Source: an uncultured Bdellovibrionales bacterium (GTDB lineage Bacteria > Bdellovibrionota > Bdellovibrionia > Bdellovibrionales > UBA1609). From it: DNA of 14,787 nt. The notes under the pieces are model-generated. The model made no database searches. It had not been told where the DNA came from and saw only the letters and a program-made list of their open reading frames with translations. A program made the translations under genes and the position numbers. The stretch is taken from positions 1 to 14,787 of the forward strand of contig CALJPJ010000165.1 of the NCBI GenBank assembly GCA_937980625.1, written 5' to 3'. Positions 6,733 to 13,412 of this stretch are shown here, in pieces (position 1 is the first letter of the stretch; every line of letters begins with the position of its first letter).

Positions 6733-7263
6733 ATGTTTAATTGGTTATATATTTTAACATTTGTAATGCTAATAAGTCCTGGCTCTTATGCAGAAGTCAA
6801 AATTGCCTTGTTTTCAACTATTGATACGCAAACCTGTGAGCTTCAGTCTCCTTGGTTTGCTTACCCAGATGAACAACGGTATCACGCAGCTATTGAAGTA
6901 AATAATAAATGGTATCAGATGCAACCGATGTCTGGGTTAACCCAGGCACAAAGTTTATCTGAAATATTAAATGAATATAATCCAGTAAATGATAATAATA
7001 AAAAAAGAATGGTGGAAGTTTTTATAAACAAAAATTTGAATTTACCTGATATTAACCTACGAGATTATAAAGAAATAAAATTTGATATGTTTGCTGGTTG
7101 GGACGATAAGTCTAGTAGTCACTGCTCAAAGTTTATAGCTAATATTATGGATATCGAGCCAATAATGTCTAGTGGGTCTAATGCAAGTTTAAATATATCA
7201 CCAGATGATTTGTTTGATATTTTTACAGCTAGGGGCTGGAAAAAAGTTGTTTATCAGTTTTAA
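6733..7263 (+). CDS. secreted protein, possible permuted papain-fold (NlpC/P60-like) hydrolase
   Basis: A 176-residue secreted protein; the signal peptide covers about 1-20 (cleavage after SYA). Two features suggest a permuted NlpC/P60-type cysteine hydrolase (the YiiX/YebB kind, where His comes before Cys in sequence). YHAAIEVNNKWYQM (50-63) gives a His51 strand followed by a beta hairpin, and SSHCSKFIANIMD (128-140) gives Cys131 at the start of a helix. A later S-P-D-D-L stretch (156-160) sits where these enzymes often have P-x-D-L. Such enzymes act on peptidoglycan peptides, lipids or amides. The call is by pattern only. No ribosome binding site is visible before the ATG, and an in-frame stop at 6721 excludes an earlier start. 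It lies 59 bases after ftsW and may be read from the same transcript. Confidence 0.6.
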   Translation: MFNWLYILTFVMLISPGSYAEVKIALFSTIDTQTCELQSPWFAYPDEQRYHAAIEVNNKWYQMQPMSGLTQAQSLSEILNEYNPVNDNNKKRMVEVFINKNLNLPDINLRDYKEIKFDMFAGWDDKSSSHCSKFIANIMDIEPIMSSGSNASLNISPDDLFDIFTARGWKKVVYQF

Positions 7264-7287
7264 CTATACATAAATCATTGATTTTGA

Positions 7288-7317
7288 TTCACGTGTGAAA
7301 CTTGAGCTATTAAAACC
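7288..7317 (+). promoter_or_regulatory. putative operator shared with 10522-10551
   Basis: TTCACGTGTGAA (7288-7299) is an inverted repeat of TTCAC and GTGAA with a two-base centre. It is followed by an AT-rich flank that includes TTAAAAC. The same layout occurs at 10522-10551; I count 22 of 30 identical bases without gaps. It lies 165 bases before the start at 7453, against 159 for the other copy. It could be a site for a dimeric transcription factor. Chance similarity in AT-rich DNA cannot be excluded. I could not assign -35 and -10 boxes between this site and 7453. Confidence 0.35.
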
Positions 7318-7442
7318 AACCTATTCAATTTGATACAAATTTTAAATGCAAATAATATAAATTTTCTTTTAAATACTAAAAAAAATTGTTTACAGATCTT
7401 AATAATGTAAAAAACAAGTAATTATAAATTAATAAAACACTT

Positions 7443-7447
7443 GGAGG
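7443..7447 (+). promoter_or_regulatory. ribosome binding site GGAGG that sets the 7453 start
   Basis: GGAGG lies five bases before the ATG at 7453. The in-frame TTG at 7441 overlaps the site and is not a credible start. Confidence 0.85.
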
Positions 7448-7452
7448 AAAAA

Positions 7453-7968
7453 ATGAATTTTACATTGTTAAGAGCTTTGTTGGTATTACTATTGAGTTTA
7501 ACTATTATTAGTTGTGGCAAAGATAAGAAGAAAAAATCGAGTAAGTCTGTACAAGGTAGTTATTTTATTAAAGGTGAAGAGGCTGCAACCTCTACAAATT
7601 GTCCCGATTGTCAGCCTGGTCAATCATTAGATTCTGAAGATAAAATTATAACTTTTATGAGTGATAAAACAGTAATTTTTAGAACATTAGATAAAAGCTC
7701 TGATGAAATTGACGTAAGTATTGGCAAGTATAAATACGATGGCAATAAATTAAAATTTTATGATTTTGAGTATGTTTATGATGACTGTGAAAAAGAAGCA
7801 ATGGGTAGTGATGAAGGTGATGGTGATGAAATTACTAATGTTCAGTTTAGCCAAAGCGGCATGACAATTGTTGATGAATATGGTGAGTATTTTCTGCCAA
7901 GAGCAAGTGCTGAGCAAATTACACTATTTATGTCTAAAAAGCAGTGTTTGAGTATACCACATCCATAG
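7453..7968 (+). CDS. lipoprotein, small beta-rich domain, unknown function
   Basis: A 171-residue lipoprotein with lipobox IISC (Cys21) and Gly at +2, followed by a strongly basic patch (KDKKKKSSK). The mature part alternates strands and turns (GSYFIKG, KIITFMSDKTVIF, IGKYKYDGNKLKFYDF, NVQFSQSGMTIV), like a small lipocalin-like or extracytoplasmic beta barrel. Four cysteines follow the lipobox: Cys50 and Cys53 form a CPDC pair, with Cys112 and Cys165 further on. The CxxC is not in a thioredoxin context, so structural disulfides are more likely. An acidic stretch (GSDEGDGDE, 118-126) could bind a cation. The gene precedes the ankyrin lipoprotein by 122 bases and may share its transcript. Confidence 0.75.
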   Translation: MNFTLLRALLVLLLSLTIISCGKDKKKKSSKSVQGSYFIKGEEAATSTNCPDCQPGQSLDSEDKIITFMSDKTVIFRTLDKSSDEIDVSIGKYKYDGNKLKFYDFEYVYDDCEKEAMGSDEGDGDEITNVQFSQSGMTIVDEYGEYFLPRASAEQITLFMSKKQCLSIPHP

Positions 7969-8090
7969 AAAATAAAAATTCAACTATTACTACTTAGAAT
8001 ATTACGTTTTATATATTTAAATAGAATAAGTTTTTCAATAAATAATAAACTTATAAAGCTAAGGCGTAAATAAATCATGAGGAAGAAAAA

Positions 8091-10199
8091 ATGATATACA
8101 AATTATTGAAATTACGAACACTTATAGGCTTACTTTTGTGCTTAACTTTAATGGCCTGTAGTGGTGGTAATGAAAAAGATAAGGGGAGTGGCACAGGCGA
8201 TGGCTTGGAAGAGGCTGGACCAGTCAGCACTGAATCTTGTTTGAACTCATATGATAATGTTTTTAATAAGCCAGATTTTTATGACCATGGGGCTTCATTT
8301 GCCATTAGGAAGGGGGACGCAGCTTGTTTGAGTAAGTTAATTCAAATGGGTAAGTTAGATGTTAATCAGCCGATTACTGGTTTTTTTGAGTCAGATCCTG
8401 TTTTACCAATTTGGCGCGCTATTAACAAAAATTCACTATTTTTTAATCGCGGTAAAGCGCATAAAATCATAAAAGTATTAGTTGATGCAGGAGCAAATTT
8501 AAATATAGTCAACGAAAATGGTGAAAATCCAATTCATGTGGCGTTGAAACATGCAGAACCGCAAAAGTATCCATCGGTAGCAAAATATTTAATTAAAACT
8601 GGAAAGATAAATGTGGACCAGTTAGATAGAGAGGGTAACGCTGCAATCAACTATGTTGTGAAACTAAAAAACAGTCAAATATTACAAAGCCTTATTGAAG
8701 CTAATGCTGATTTAAATGTAAAACCTGCAAATGGGTTACAACCATTATTAACTTCAATTATGAGTCAATGGAGTGAAGGTTCGCAGCAATTAATAAAAAA
8801 TGGTGCAGATATCAGAATTAGAAATTTTCATAATAAAAATCCATTAGACTTATCAATTTTTTATAAAATGAATACTGTATCAGATTTATTAATTAATAAA
8901 ATGTCTAAGGATGAGTTAAATATGCCCACACATAGAGGAGCAGAGACATATTTAAGTAGTGCTATCTTATATAAAACCCCTGCAGTGATTAAAAAACTTT
9001 TATCTAAAGGAGTAGATGTCAATATAAGTAGTGAATCAGGAAATTTACCATTGCATTATGTGATTGAATTGAAAATTGATGAAATTCAAGAATTAATAAT
9101 TACTAATACTAATAAAAGTAAAATTAATAAATTAAATCAAATAGGGCAGAGTGCTCTGCATATAGCTTCTAAAAAAGGAGCAAGCTTTGCTTTAAGTTTA
9201 TTAATTAAAAATGGCGCAAATGTTAATAGTGTAAATAGAGCCGATAGTACACCTTTGCATTTATCTCCAAACATTGAAATAACAAGATTACTATTAGATG
9301 CTGGTGCAAATATCAACTCAGTAAATAGTGAAGGTTTAACCCCTATTCAAATTTCTGCTAAGGCTGAAAACGAACCATTACTAGTTTACTTAATTAATAA
9401 AGGAGCTAATCTAGATGGAGAATCACCTAATGGTGTGAAACTTCTGAACCTAGTAGTTGATAAAAACATGATGCAAGCGCTTAGCTTACTAGTTACTAAA
9501 GTAAATTTAAATATAAAAAATAAAAAAGGTAAAACAGCTTTATTTTATGTGAAAACTGTAGATGCTTTGAATGTACTAGTTTCAAATGGGGCTGATATAA
9601 ATGTTATTGACAATAGTAATAATTCTATTTTCACAGTATTAGTAAAAAAATGTACGAAATCATTTTGCAAAGAAGGGGAGGGTCTTGATTTAATAAAAAA
9701 GTTAACTGAACTAAATATTAATGTAAACCACAGACTAGATCATGGGGGTACAGTTTTGACTGATGTTCTTAAGCAGAAATTCTCTGATAATCCAGCAACA
9801 ATGGTTAACTTACTAGAGGTACTTCTAGATACTGATATTAATTTAAATATTATTGATAATGATGGAGCCAATGCCATTTATTATGCTGATACTGTTGAAG
9901 AAATTAAACGTCTTAAGATCGGAAGCCTTAGTGGCCCAGTAGATTTAAGTATTAAATCTCATCGATTTGAAAGTATTTTTGATTACTATTCAGATTTATT
10001 GAAAAGTCCTGAAGCGAGGTTAAAGCGTTTAAATTATTATCTATCAGAAACTGAACTCGAAATTTCTGAACTAGGGAACACTCAATCTAAAGAATATAAA
10101 ATCTTAATTGATAAACGAGACCAATTTAAAACTGATTTAAGAGATGTGATGGCTGTTATTGATGAAATTAATTCTCTAGTAAATGCACTAAATTCTTAA
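8091..10199 (+). CDS. ankyrin-repeat lipoprotein with C-terminal coiled coil
   Basis: A 702-residue lipoprotein. The signal ends in lipobox LMAC (Cys23), with Ser at +2 and then a Gly/Glu-rich spacer to about residue 48. Ankyrin units of about 33 residues fill roughly 65-605. The clearest are at 124-156 (VLVDAGANLNIVN), 180-212, 216-246 (IKNGADIRIRN), 296-325, 351-383 (SALHIASKKG, LLIKNGANVN), 384-415 (STPLHLS, LLDAGANINSVN), 416-446, 479-512 (NVLVSNGADINVID) and 548-595. Residues 636-702 form a charged helix that looks like a coiled coil. Ankyrin repeats bind proteins; here they would face the periplasm or the cell surface, whereas most ankyrin proteins are cytoplasmic. Cys50 and Cys79 lie before the repeats, and Cys521/Cys526 sit in an insertion. 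An AGGA site supports the ATG, and a strong terminator follows. Confidence 0.85.
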   Translation: MIYKLLKLRTLIGLLLCLTLMACSGGNEKDKGSGTGDGLEEAGPVSTESCLNSYDNVFNKPDFYDHGASFAIRKGDAACLSKLIQMGKLDVNQPITGFFESDPVLPIWRAINKNSLFFNRGKAHKIIKVLVDAGANLNIVNENGENPIHVALKHAEPQKYPSVAKYLIKTGKINVDQLDREGNAAINYVVKLKNSQILQSLIEANADLNVKPANGLQPLLTSIMSQWSEGSQQLIKNGADIRIRNFHNKNPLDLSIFYKMNTVSDLLINKMSKDELNMPTHRGAETYLSSAILYKTPAVIKKLLSKGVDVNISSESGNLPLHYVIELKIDEIQELIITNTNKSKINKLNQIGQSALHIASKKGASFALSLLIKNGANVNSVNRADSTPLHLSPNIEITRLLLDAGANINSVNSEGLTPIQISAKAENEPLLVYLINKGANLDGESPNGVKLLNLVVDKNMMQALSLLVTKVNLNIKNKKGKTALFYVKTVDALNVLVSNGADINVIDNSNNSIFTVLVKKCTKSFCKEGEGLDLIKKLTELNINVNHRLDHGGTVLTDVLKQKFSDNPATMVNLLEVLLDTDINLNIIDNDGANAIYYADTVEEIKRLKIGSLSGPVDLSIKSHRFESIFDYYSDLLKSPEARLKRLNYYLSETELEISELGNTQSKEYKILIDKRDQFKTDLRDVMAVIDEINSLVNALNS

Positions 10200-10208
10200 G
10201 TATTTTTT

Positions 10209-10246
10209 AAAGGCTCATAAATTTTATTTGTGAGCTTTTACTTTTG
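10209..10246 (+). terminator. Rho-independent terminator after the ankyrin gene
   Basis: Bases 10213-10221 pair with 10227-10235 (one T-G pair) around a five-base loop. A-T pairs extend the stem outward to 10209-10239. The tail is TTTTACTTTT. The stem begins nine bases after the stop of the ankyrin gene, so it ends the 7453-10199 unit. Confidence 0.85.
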
Positions 10247-10680
10247 TTACATAACTCTATCAATCACAATAAGTTTAATTTTTAAATCTGATTTATTAAA
10301 AACCTTATAATAAAATTCAAGCATCAAATTAGTGTTAATAAATTTTTTACTTTTAGCATTCTAATAATTTCAAAATTAATAACTAAAATTTGTTTTTCTA
10401 CTAGTTGGAGTAATCACTTTCATCCAAATTATATTTAATTTTTAACAATATTTTTTTAAGTATATATATTAACAATGTAGTACTAAATATATTTAATATC
10501 ATCTGTTTTAAAGTTTAAAGTTTCATGTGTGAATTTTGGTTTGTTAAAACGGTTTTATTTTACTTTCATTTTTATATTTATTTAAAATTAAAAAACTTTT
10601 TATTAAATAGTCTTTTTTATTTTAATTAAATCTAAGTTCACTGTACACAAAGCTAAGTAAAAAACTAAAAGGGGGAAATC
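10247..10680. other. AT-rich intergenic region without a supported gene
   Basis: About 430 bases of very AT-rich sequence separate the terminator from the next operon. It should hold the promoter of the 10681 operon. It contains the putative operator at 10522-10551 and a G-run ribosome binding site at its end (GGGGG, 10671-10675). The longest open stretch I noted is a 37-codon minus-strand frame at 10247-10360, which is not unusual for such composition. I saw no tRNA, no repeat array and no clear -35/-10 pair. Confidence 0.6.
10522..10551 (+). promoter_or_regulatory. putative operator shared with 7288-7317
   Basis: TTCATGTGTGAA (10522-10533) differs at one base from TTCACGTGTGAA at 7288 and is an inverted repeat with one mismatch. 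The flank again includes GTTAAAAC at matching spacing. It lies 159 bases before the ATG at 10681. It is the second member of a possible two-site regulon within this window. Confidence 0.35.
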
Positions 10681-12354
10681 ATGTATAAAAAAATAATAAC
10701 TATTTTAACTTTATTAACAAGTTTAAATGGTATGAGTGAGAGTATTACAGATAAAGCTCTAGATGAGCTTACAAAGGTTGTAAAAATTAACAATTTAATT
10801 GGTAAGGAGAGAAAAAAAGTAGAAAATAACTTAACTACATTTGATGAGTTATCAGCGAACTTGCCGGCACTTTATCCAAATGGATTCAAAGGCACAGAAA
10901 GAGGCTCAAGCTGCCCAGCTATTCTTCTTGGGGAGGGAGACTATCGCATAAAAAAGAATTATCGTTATTATCATAGTCGTGATTGTATGACTGTGTATGT
11001 GGCTCCACCAAAAACAGTGGCATCGATAAGAGAATTTGAGTCGTTTGATAAATATGAAAACTCTTGTACTAGTTTTAACAAAGAAGCTGAAGCTTTTTTG
11101 ATGTCATTAGATACGATTGAAAAAGACAAGCAGTCAATGGCAAGAGTCAAAGAAAAGTTAGATAAGTTAGTAGGCTCAAATAATGCTGACCCTAATGAAT
11201 TAGCTCGCTTAGAAAAGCAACTCCATTCCCGCCAGCAGTGGCTAGAGAAATCAAGAGAAAACAAGAAGTACCACAGTGAGGAGCTGGCAAAATACTATCA
11301 CCATTTTGGTGCTAAGGTGTCATTTAATATGGACTTTTCAGTGAGTGATAGTGATTTAGCTCAGCTGAACTCATTAAATGATAACCAGCAAATTTTAGAT
11401 GAGGCTGGCGCTATTGTTGTAAAAAACTACAAACCAAGGTTTCAACGCCTACCAGTAACTAGTGAAGTCGTTTACCGCTACGAAGGTCAATTAAAGTATG
11501 ATGAAACTGGTAAAGCAATCAAAATTAAAGATTTTGCAGACAAAAGAAATCCAATTTTAAGTGTATATATTGCAGGGCAAGAGCAGGCTATTGATAAGAG
11601 AACCTTAACAGTTTCAAAGTCTATTGGTGACTCACAAACTTCTGGTTTAATTACTCTATCTAAGGGTGGTGTTTGTGAATATTTAACCACAGGCGAGAAG
11701 AATATTTTTGAAAATGCAATTACTGTTTTTCATAATGCAAATTTATTTTCAACTCATGCTTATGTGGCTGAGTACGACACTAAAAAGCTATCTGGTTCCG
11801 TAGCTGAGCATATTAGTAAAACCAGTGGCCCAAATAATAATAGCTCTCAAACTGATAGAGACACACTTTTTGTTTCAGATGTAATGTCTAATTTCATGTT
11901 TAGTTTTTATGCTGAAGCGGATAATTATATTGAGTTAATAAAGTCAACTAATTGTGATGGCTATAGCGATAATAAGGCTAATGAAGATGTTGATAAAGTA
12001 TGCTCAATTAAAGACATAATGTTAACAACGCAAGCAAATATGTATAATCAATATTTAAAAGAGCTTGAGATGGCCGGTAAGATTGAGTTTGTAGAAGAGG
12101 CTAAAGTAAAACAAGCAGTTAAAGCTCCTTACGTTATTCATATTCCAACAAGATACTGCCGTAGGAATATTTTCAGAAAAAAATGTCGAACAAAGATGGT
12201 TGCTGTTGTTAAGTATGAAGCTGTGCAACATGGTGTAACCTTAGCAGAGTATTTAAATGTTGGGGCAAGCTTCAAGGAAGATTATGGAGTTACGACTCCA
12301 TTTACAAAAAGAATTTCTACAATTTTTACGAAAAATGAGGGCACAAATGAATAA
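10681..12354 (+). CDS. large secreted protein, family shared with the gene at 13413
   Basis: A 557-residue protein with an N-terminal signal sequence (about 1-19). I do not recognise a known family. A cysteine module at about 75-140 reads SCPAI (Cys78), then DCMTVYVAPPK (Cys102), then NSCTSF (Cys129). A charged, probably coiled-coil helix follows (about 134-205). Beta-rich sequence follows, including SGLITLSKGGVCEY (321-334, Cys332). A later stretch has Cys425 and Cys441, and a basic Cys pair sits near the C-terminus (RYCRRNIFRKKC, 491-502). The two conserved parts recur in the gene at 13413 with the same spacing between the second and third cysteines. A GGGGG run serves as ribosome binding site. 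The last eight bases overlap the next gene. Disulfide-stabilised, periplasmic or surface-exposed function is inferred. Confidence 0.72.
   Translation: MYKKIITILTLLTSLNGMSESITDKALDELTKVVKINNLIGKERKKVENNLTTFDELSANLPALYPNGFKGTERGSSCPAILLGEGDYRIKKNYRYYHSRDCMTVYVAPPKTVASIREFESFDKYENSCTSFNKEAEAFLMSLDTIEKDKQSMARVKEKLDKLVGSNNADPNELARLEKQLHSRQQWLEKSRENKKYHSEELAKYYHHFGAKVSFNMDFSVSDSDLAQLNSLNDNQQILDEAGAIVVKNYKPRFQRLPVTSEVVYRYEGQLKYDETGKAIKIKDFADKRNPILSVYIAGQEQAIDKRTLTVSKSIGDSQTSGLITLSKGGVCEYLTTGEKNIFENAITVFHNANLFSTHAYVAEYDTKKLSGSVAEHISKTSGPNNNSSQTDRDTLFVSDVMSNFMFSFYAEADNYIELIKSTNCDGYSDNKANEDVDKVCSIKDIMLTTQANMYNQYLKELEMAGKIEFVEEAKVKQAVKAPYVIHIPTRYCRRNIFRKKCRTKMVAVVKYEAVQHGVTLAEYLNVGASFKEDYGVTTPFTKRISTIFTKNEGTNE
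12337..12341 (+). promoter_or_regulatory. ribosome binding site GAGGG that sets the 12347 start
   Basis: GAGGG lies five bases before the ATG at 12347 and inside the end of the upstream gene. Earlier in-frame ATGs (12257, 12335) would place the signal peptide internally or overlap this site. Confidence 0.7.
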
Positions 12355-13393
12355 ACTATTATCATTCGCTATATTATTATTAGGATTAAATGTTTATGCC
12401 CAGGATTTAAAATTCTGTCCTGGGCCTTACCAAGACGATAAGCATAAAGAGTTTAACTTGCAGAAAAATTTTACTCCATATGTTATCGAAGAAAAAAATC
12501 ATCCGGTAAAGTTTTCTGGCTTATTAGACTCCAAAAACGACAAATTTCACTTAACTGAAAATTTAACTGATTTTAGGACTAAAAGTTTTCAAGGAGAATT
12601 TTATGCAAACTTTAATACTCGTAGAAATAAGAAAAACTTTTTGAAGTATTGTAAGTTGAGTTCAAAAAGTAGAGATAATATTTTCTATAAAAAAAGTATG
12701 GGCGATGAGTTTATTTTTAAAATGAATATATTCCCAAAACTAAGTAATAAAGAGAAGAAAATAATACTGAGTTCTGGCATTGGCTACGATTGGCTTAATA
12801 TAAACATAAAGTTTGATGACTCAAAAGATATTTCCACAATTGAGCATGAAAGAACAAATAGGAAAGTAAAGAAACTAATTAGCCAATTAGTTTCATCAAT
12901 TGATAGTGAAAAAGCAAATTTAGGGTTAATCGAATTAGATTTTTCTGGTCTAAATGAAGTAGTGTGTGACTTACTTCTTGGTGACGCCCAGCTAGAAATT
13001 TCAGTAAATTATAGTTATGACTCTCAAATTGTAACTGAAAATAAAAATTATTACTTTTCAGAAAAAGATCAAAATGAATTTATTCATGATTTGGCCAGTG
13101 TCATGAATGGTGGGCTTTCAAGTACAGACAAAATGTTTTACATGACTATGGCTTATAACAATAAAATCAAGCAGAATATTTTTCCGCAAGAGTATAGACC
13201 TAGTTATGCGTTAAGTTTTATAAACTTTGTAACTAAGAATGTCACAACCAAAATTTCTTCAATTAGTAATGGATCAATAGCAAAAATTTGCGTGCAAGAG
13301 TACGGGTCTCACTTTAGTAATGATGGTGCTAAAAGTACAAAAGTAACGATTATTCCTAAATTTAACTATAATAATTTTAAATCAAGGCTTTAA
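12347..13393 (+). CDS. secreted protein of the 10681-14787 operon, unknown function
   Basis: A 348-residue protein with a signal peptide (MNKLLSFAILLLGLNVYA, cleavage before QDLK). The mature part is Lys/Asn-rich and probably mostly beta strands. It has four cysteines (24, 102, 207, 315), enough for two disulfides. A stretch at 193-207 reads GLIELDFSGLNEVVC. This loosely matches the G-x-I-x-[LF]-S-K-x-G-x-C motif of both neighbours with four extra residues, so a related domain is possible but weak. The middle (about 161-190) is charged and helical. It starts eight bases inside the upstream gene (ATGAATAA overlap), so translation is coupled, and ends 19 bases before the next. Close linkage suggests that the three products work together. 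Confidence 0.75.
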   Translation: MNKLLSFAILLLGLNVYAQDLKFCPGPYQDDKHKEFNLQKNFTPYVIEEKNHPVKFSGLLDSKNDKFHLTENLTDFRTKSFQGEFYANFNTRRNKKNFLKYCKLSSKSRDNIFYKKSMGDEFIFKMNIFPKLSNKEKKIILSSGIGYDWLNINIKFDDSKDISTIEHERTNRKVKKLISQLVSSIDSEKANLGLIELDFSGLNEVVCDLLLGDAQLEISVNYSYDSQIVTENKNYYFSEKDQNEFIHDLASVMNGGLSSTDKMFYMTMAYNNKIKQNIFPQEYRPSYALSFINFVTKNVTTKISSISNGSIAKICVQEYGSHFSNDGAKSTKVTIIPKFNYNNFKSRL

Positions 13394-13405
13394 CCTTTAA
13401 AGGAG
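13394..13405 (+). promoter_or_regulatory. ribosome binding site within a CCTTTAAAGG palindrome
   Basis: AGGAG (13401-13405) serves the ATG at 13413. Its first bases are part of the perfect palindrome CCTTTAAAGG (13394-13403), which begins directly after the upstream stop. A short stem could partly hide the site, giving a simple way to lower or couple translation. The stem is too short to be sure. Confidence 0.4.
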
Positions 13406-13412
13406 TAAAAAA

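Noticed and set aside
7386..7430. Promoter boxes (TTTACA, TATAAA) before the 7453 lipoprotein
   Set aside because: The spacing does not fit a 16-18 base gap, and similar AT-rich hexamers occur throughout the region.
7600..7611. CPDC in the 7453 lipoprotein as a thioredoxin active site
   Set aside because: The surrounding sequence lacks thioredoxin-fold features; structural disulfides are more likely.
9432..9444. Third copy of GTGTGAAACTT inside the ankyrin gene
   Set aside because: It matches only half of the putative operator and lies mid-gene, so it is probably chance.
10247..10360. 37-codon minus-strand frame ending ...KLIVIDRVM
   Set aside because: It is not unusual in such AT-rich DNA, has no ribosome binding site, and its end touches the terminator.
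12257..12346. Longer N-terminus for the 12347 gene
   Set aside because: It would lie wholly inside the upstream gene and bury the signal peptide. GAGGG supports 12347.
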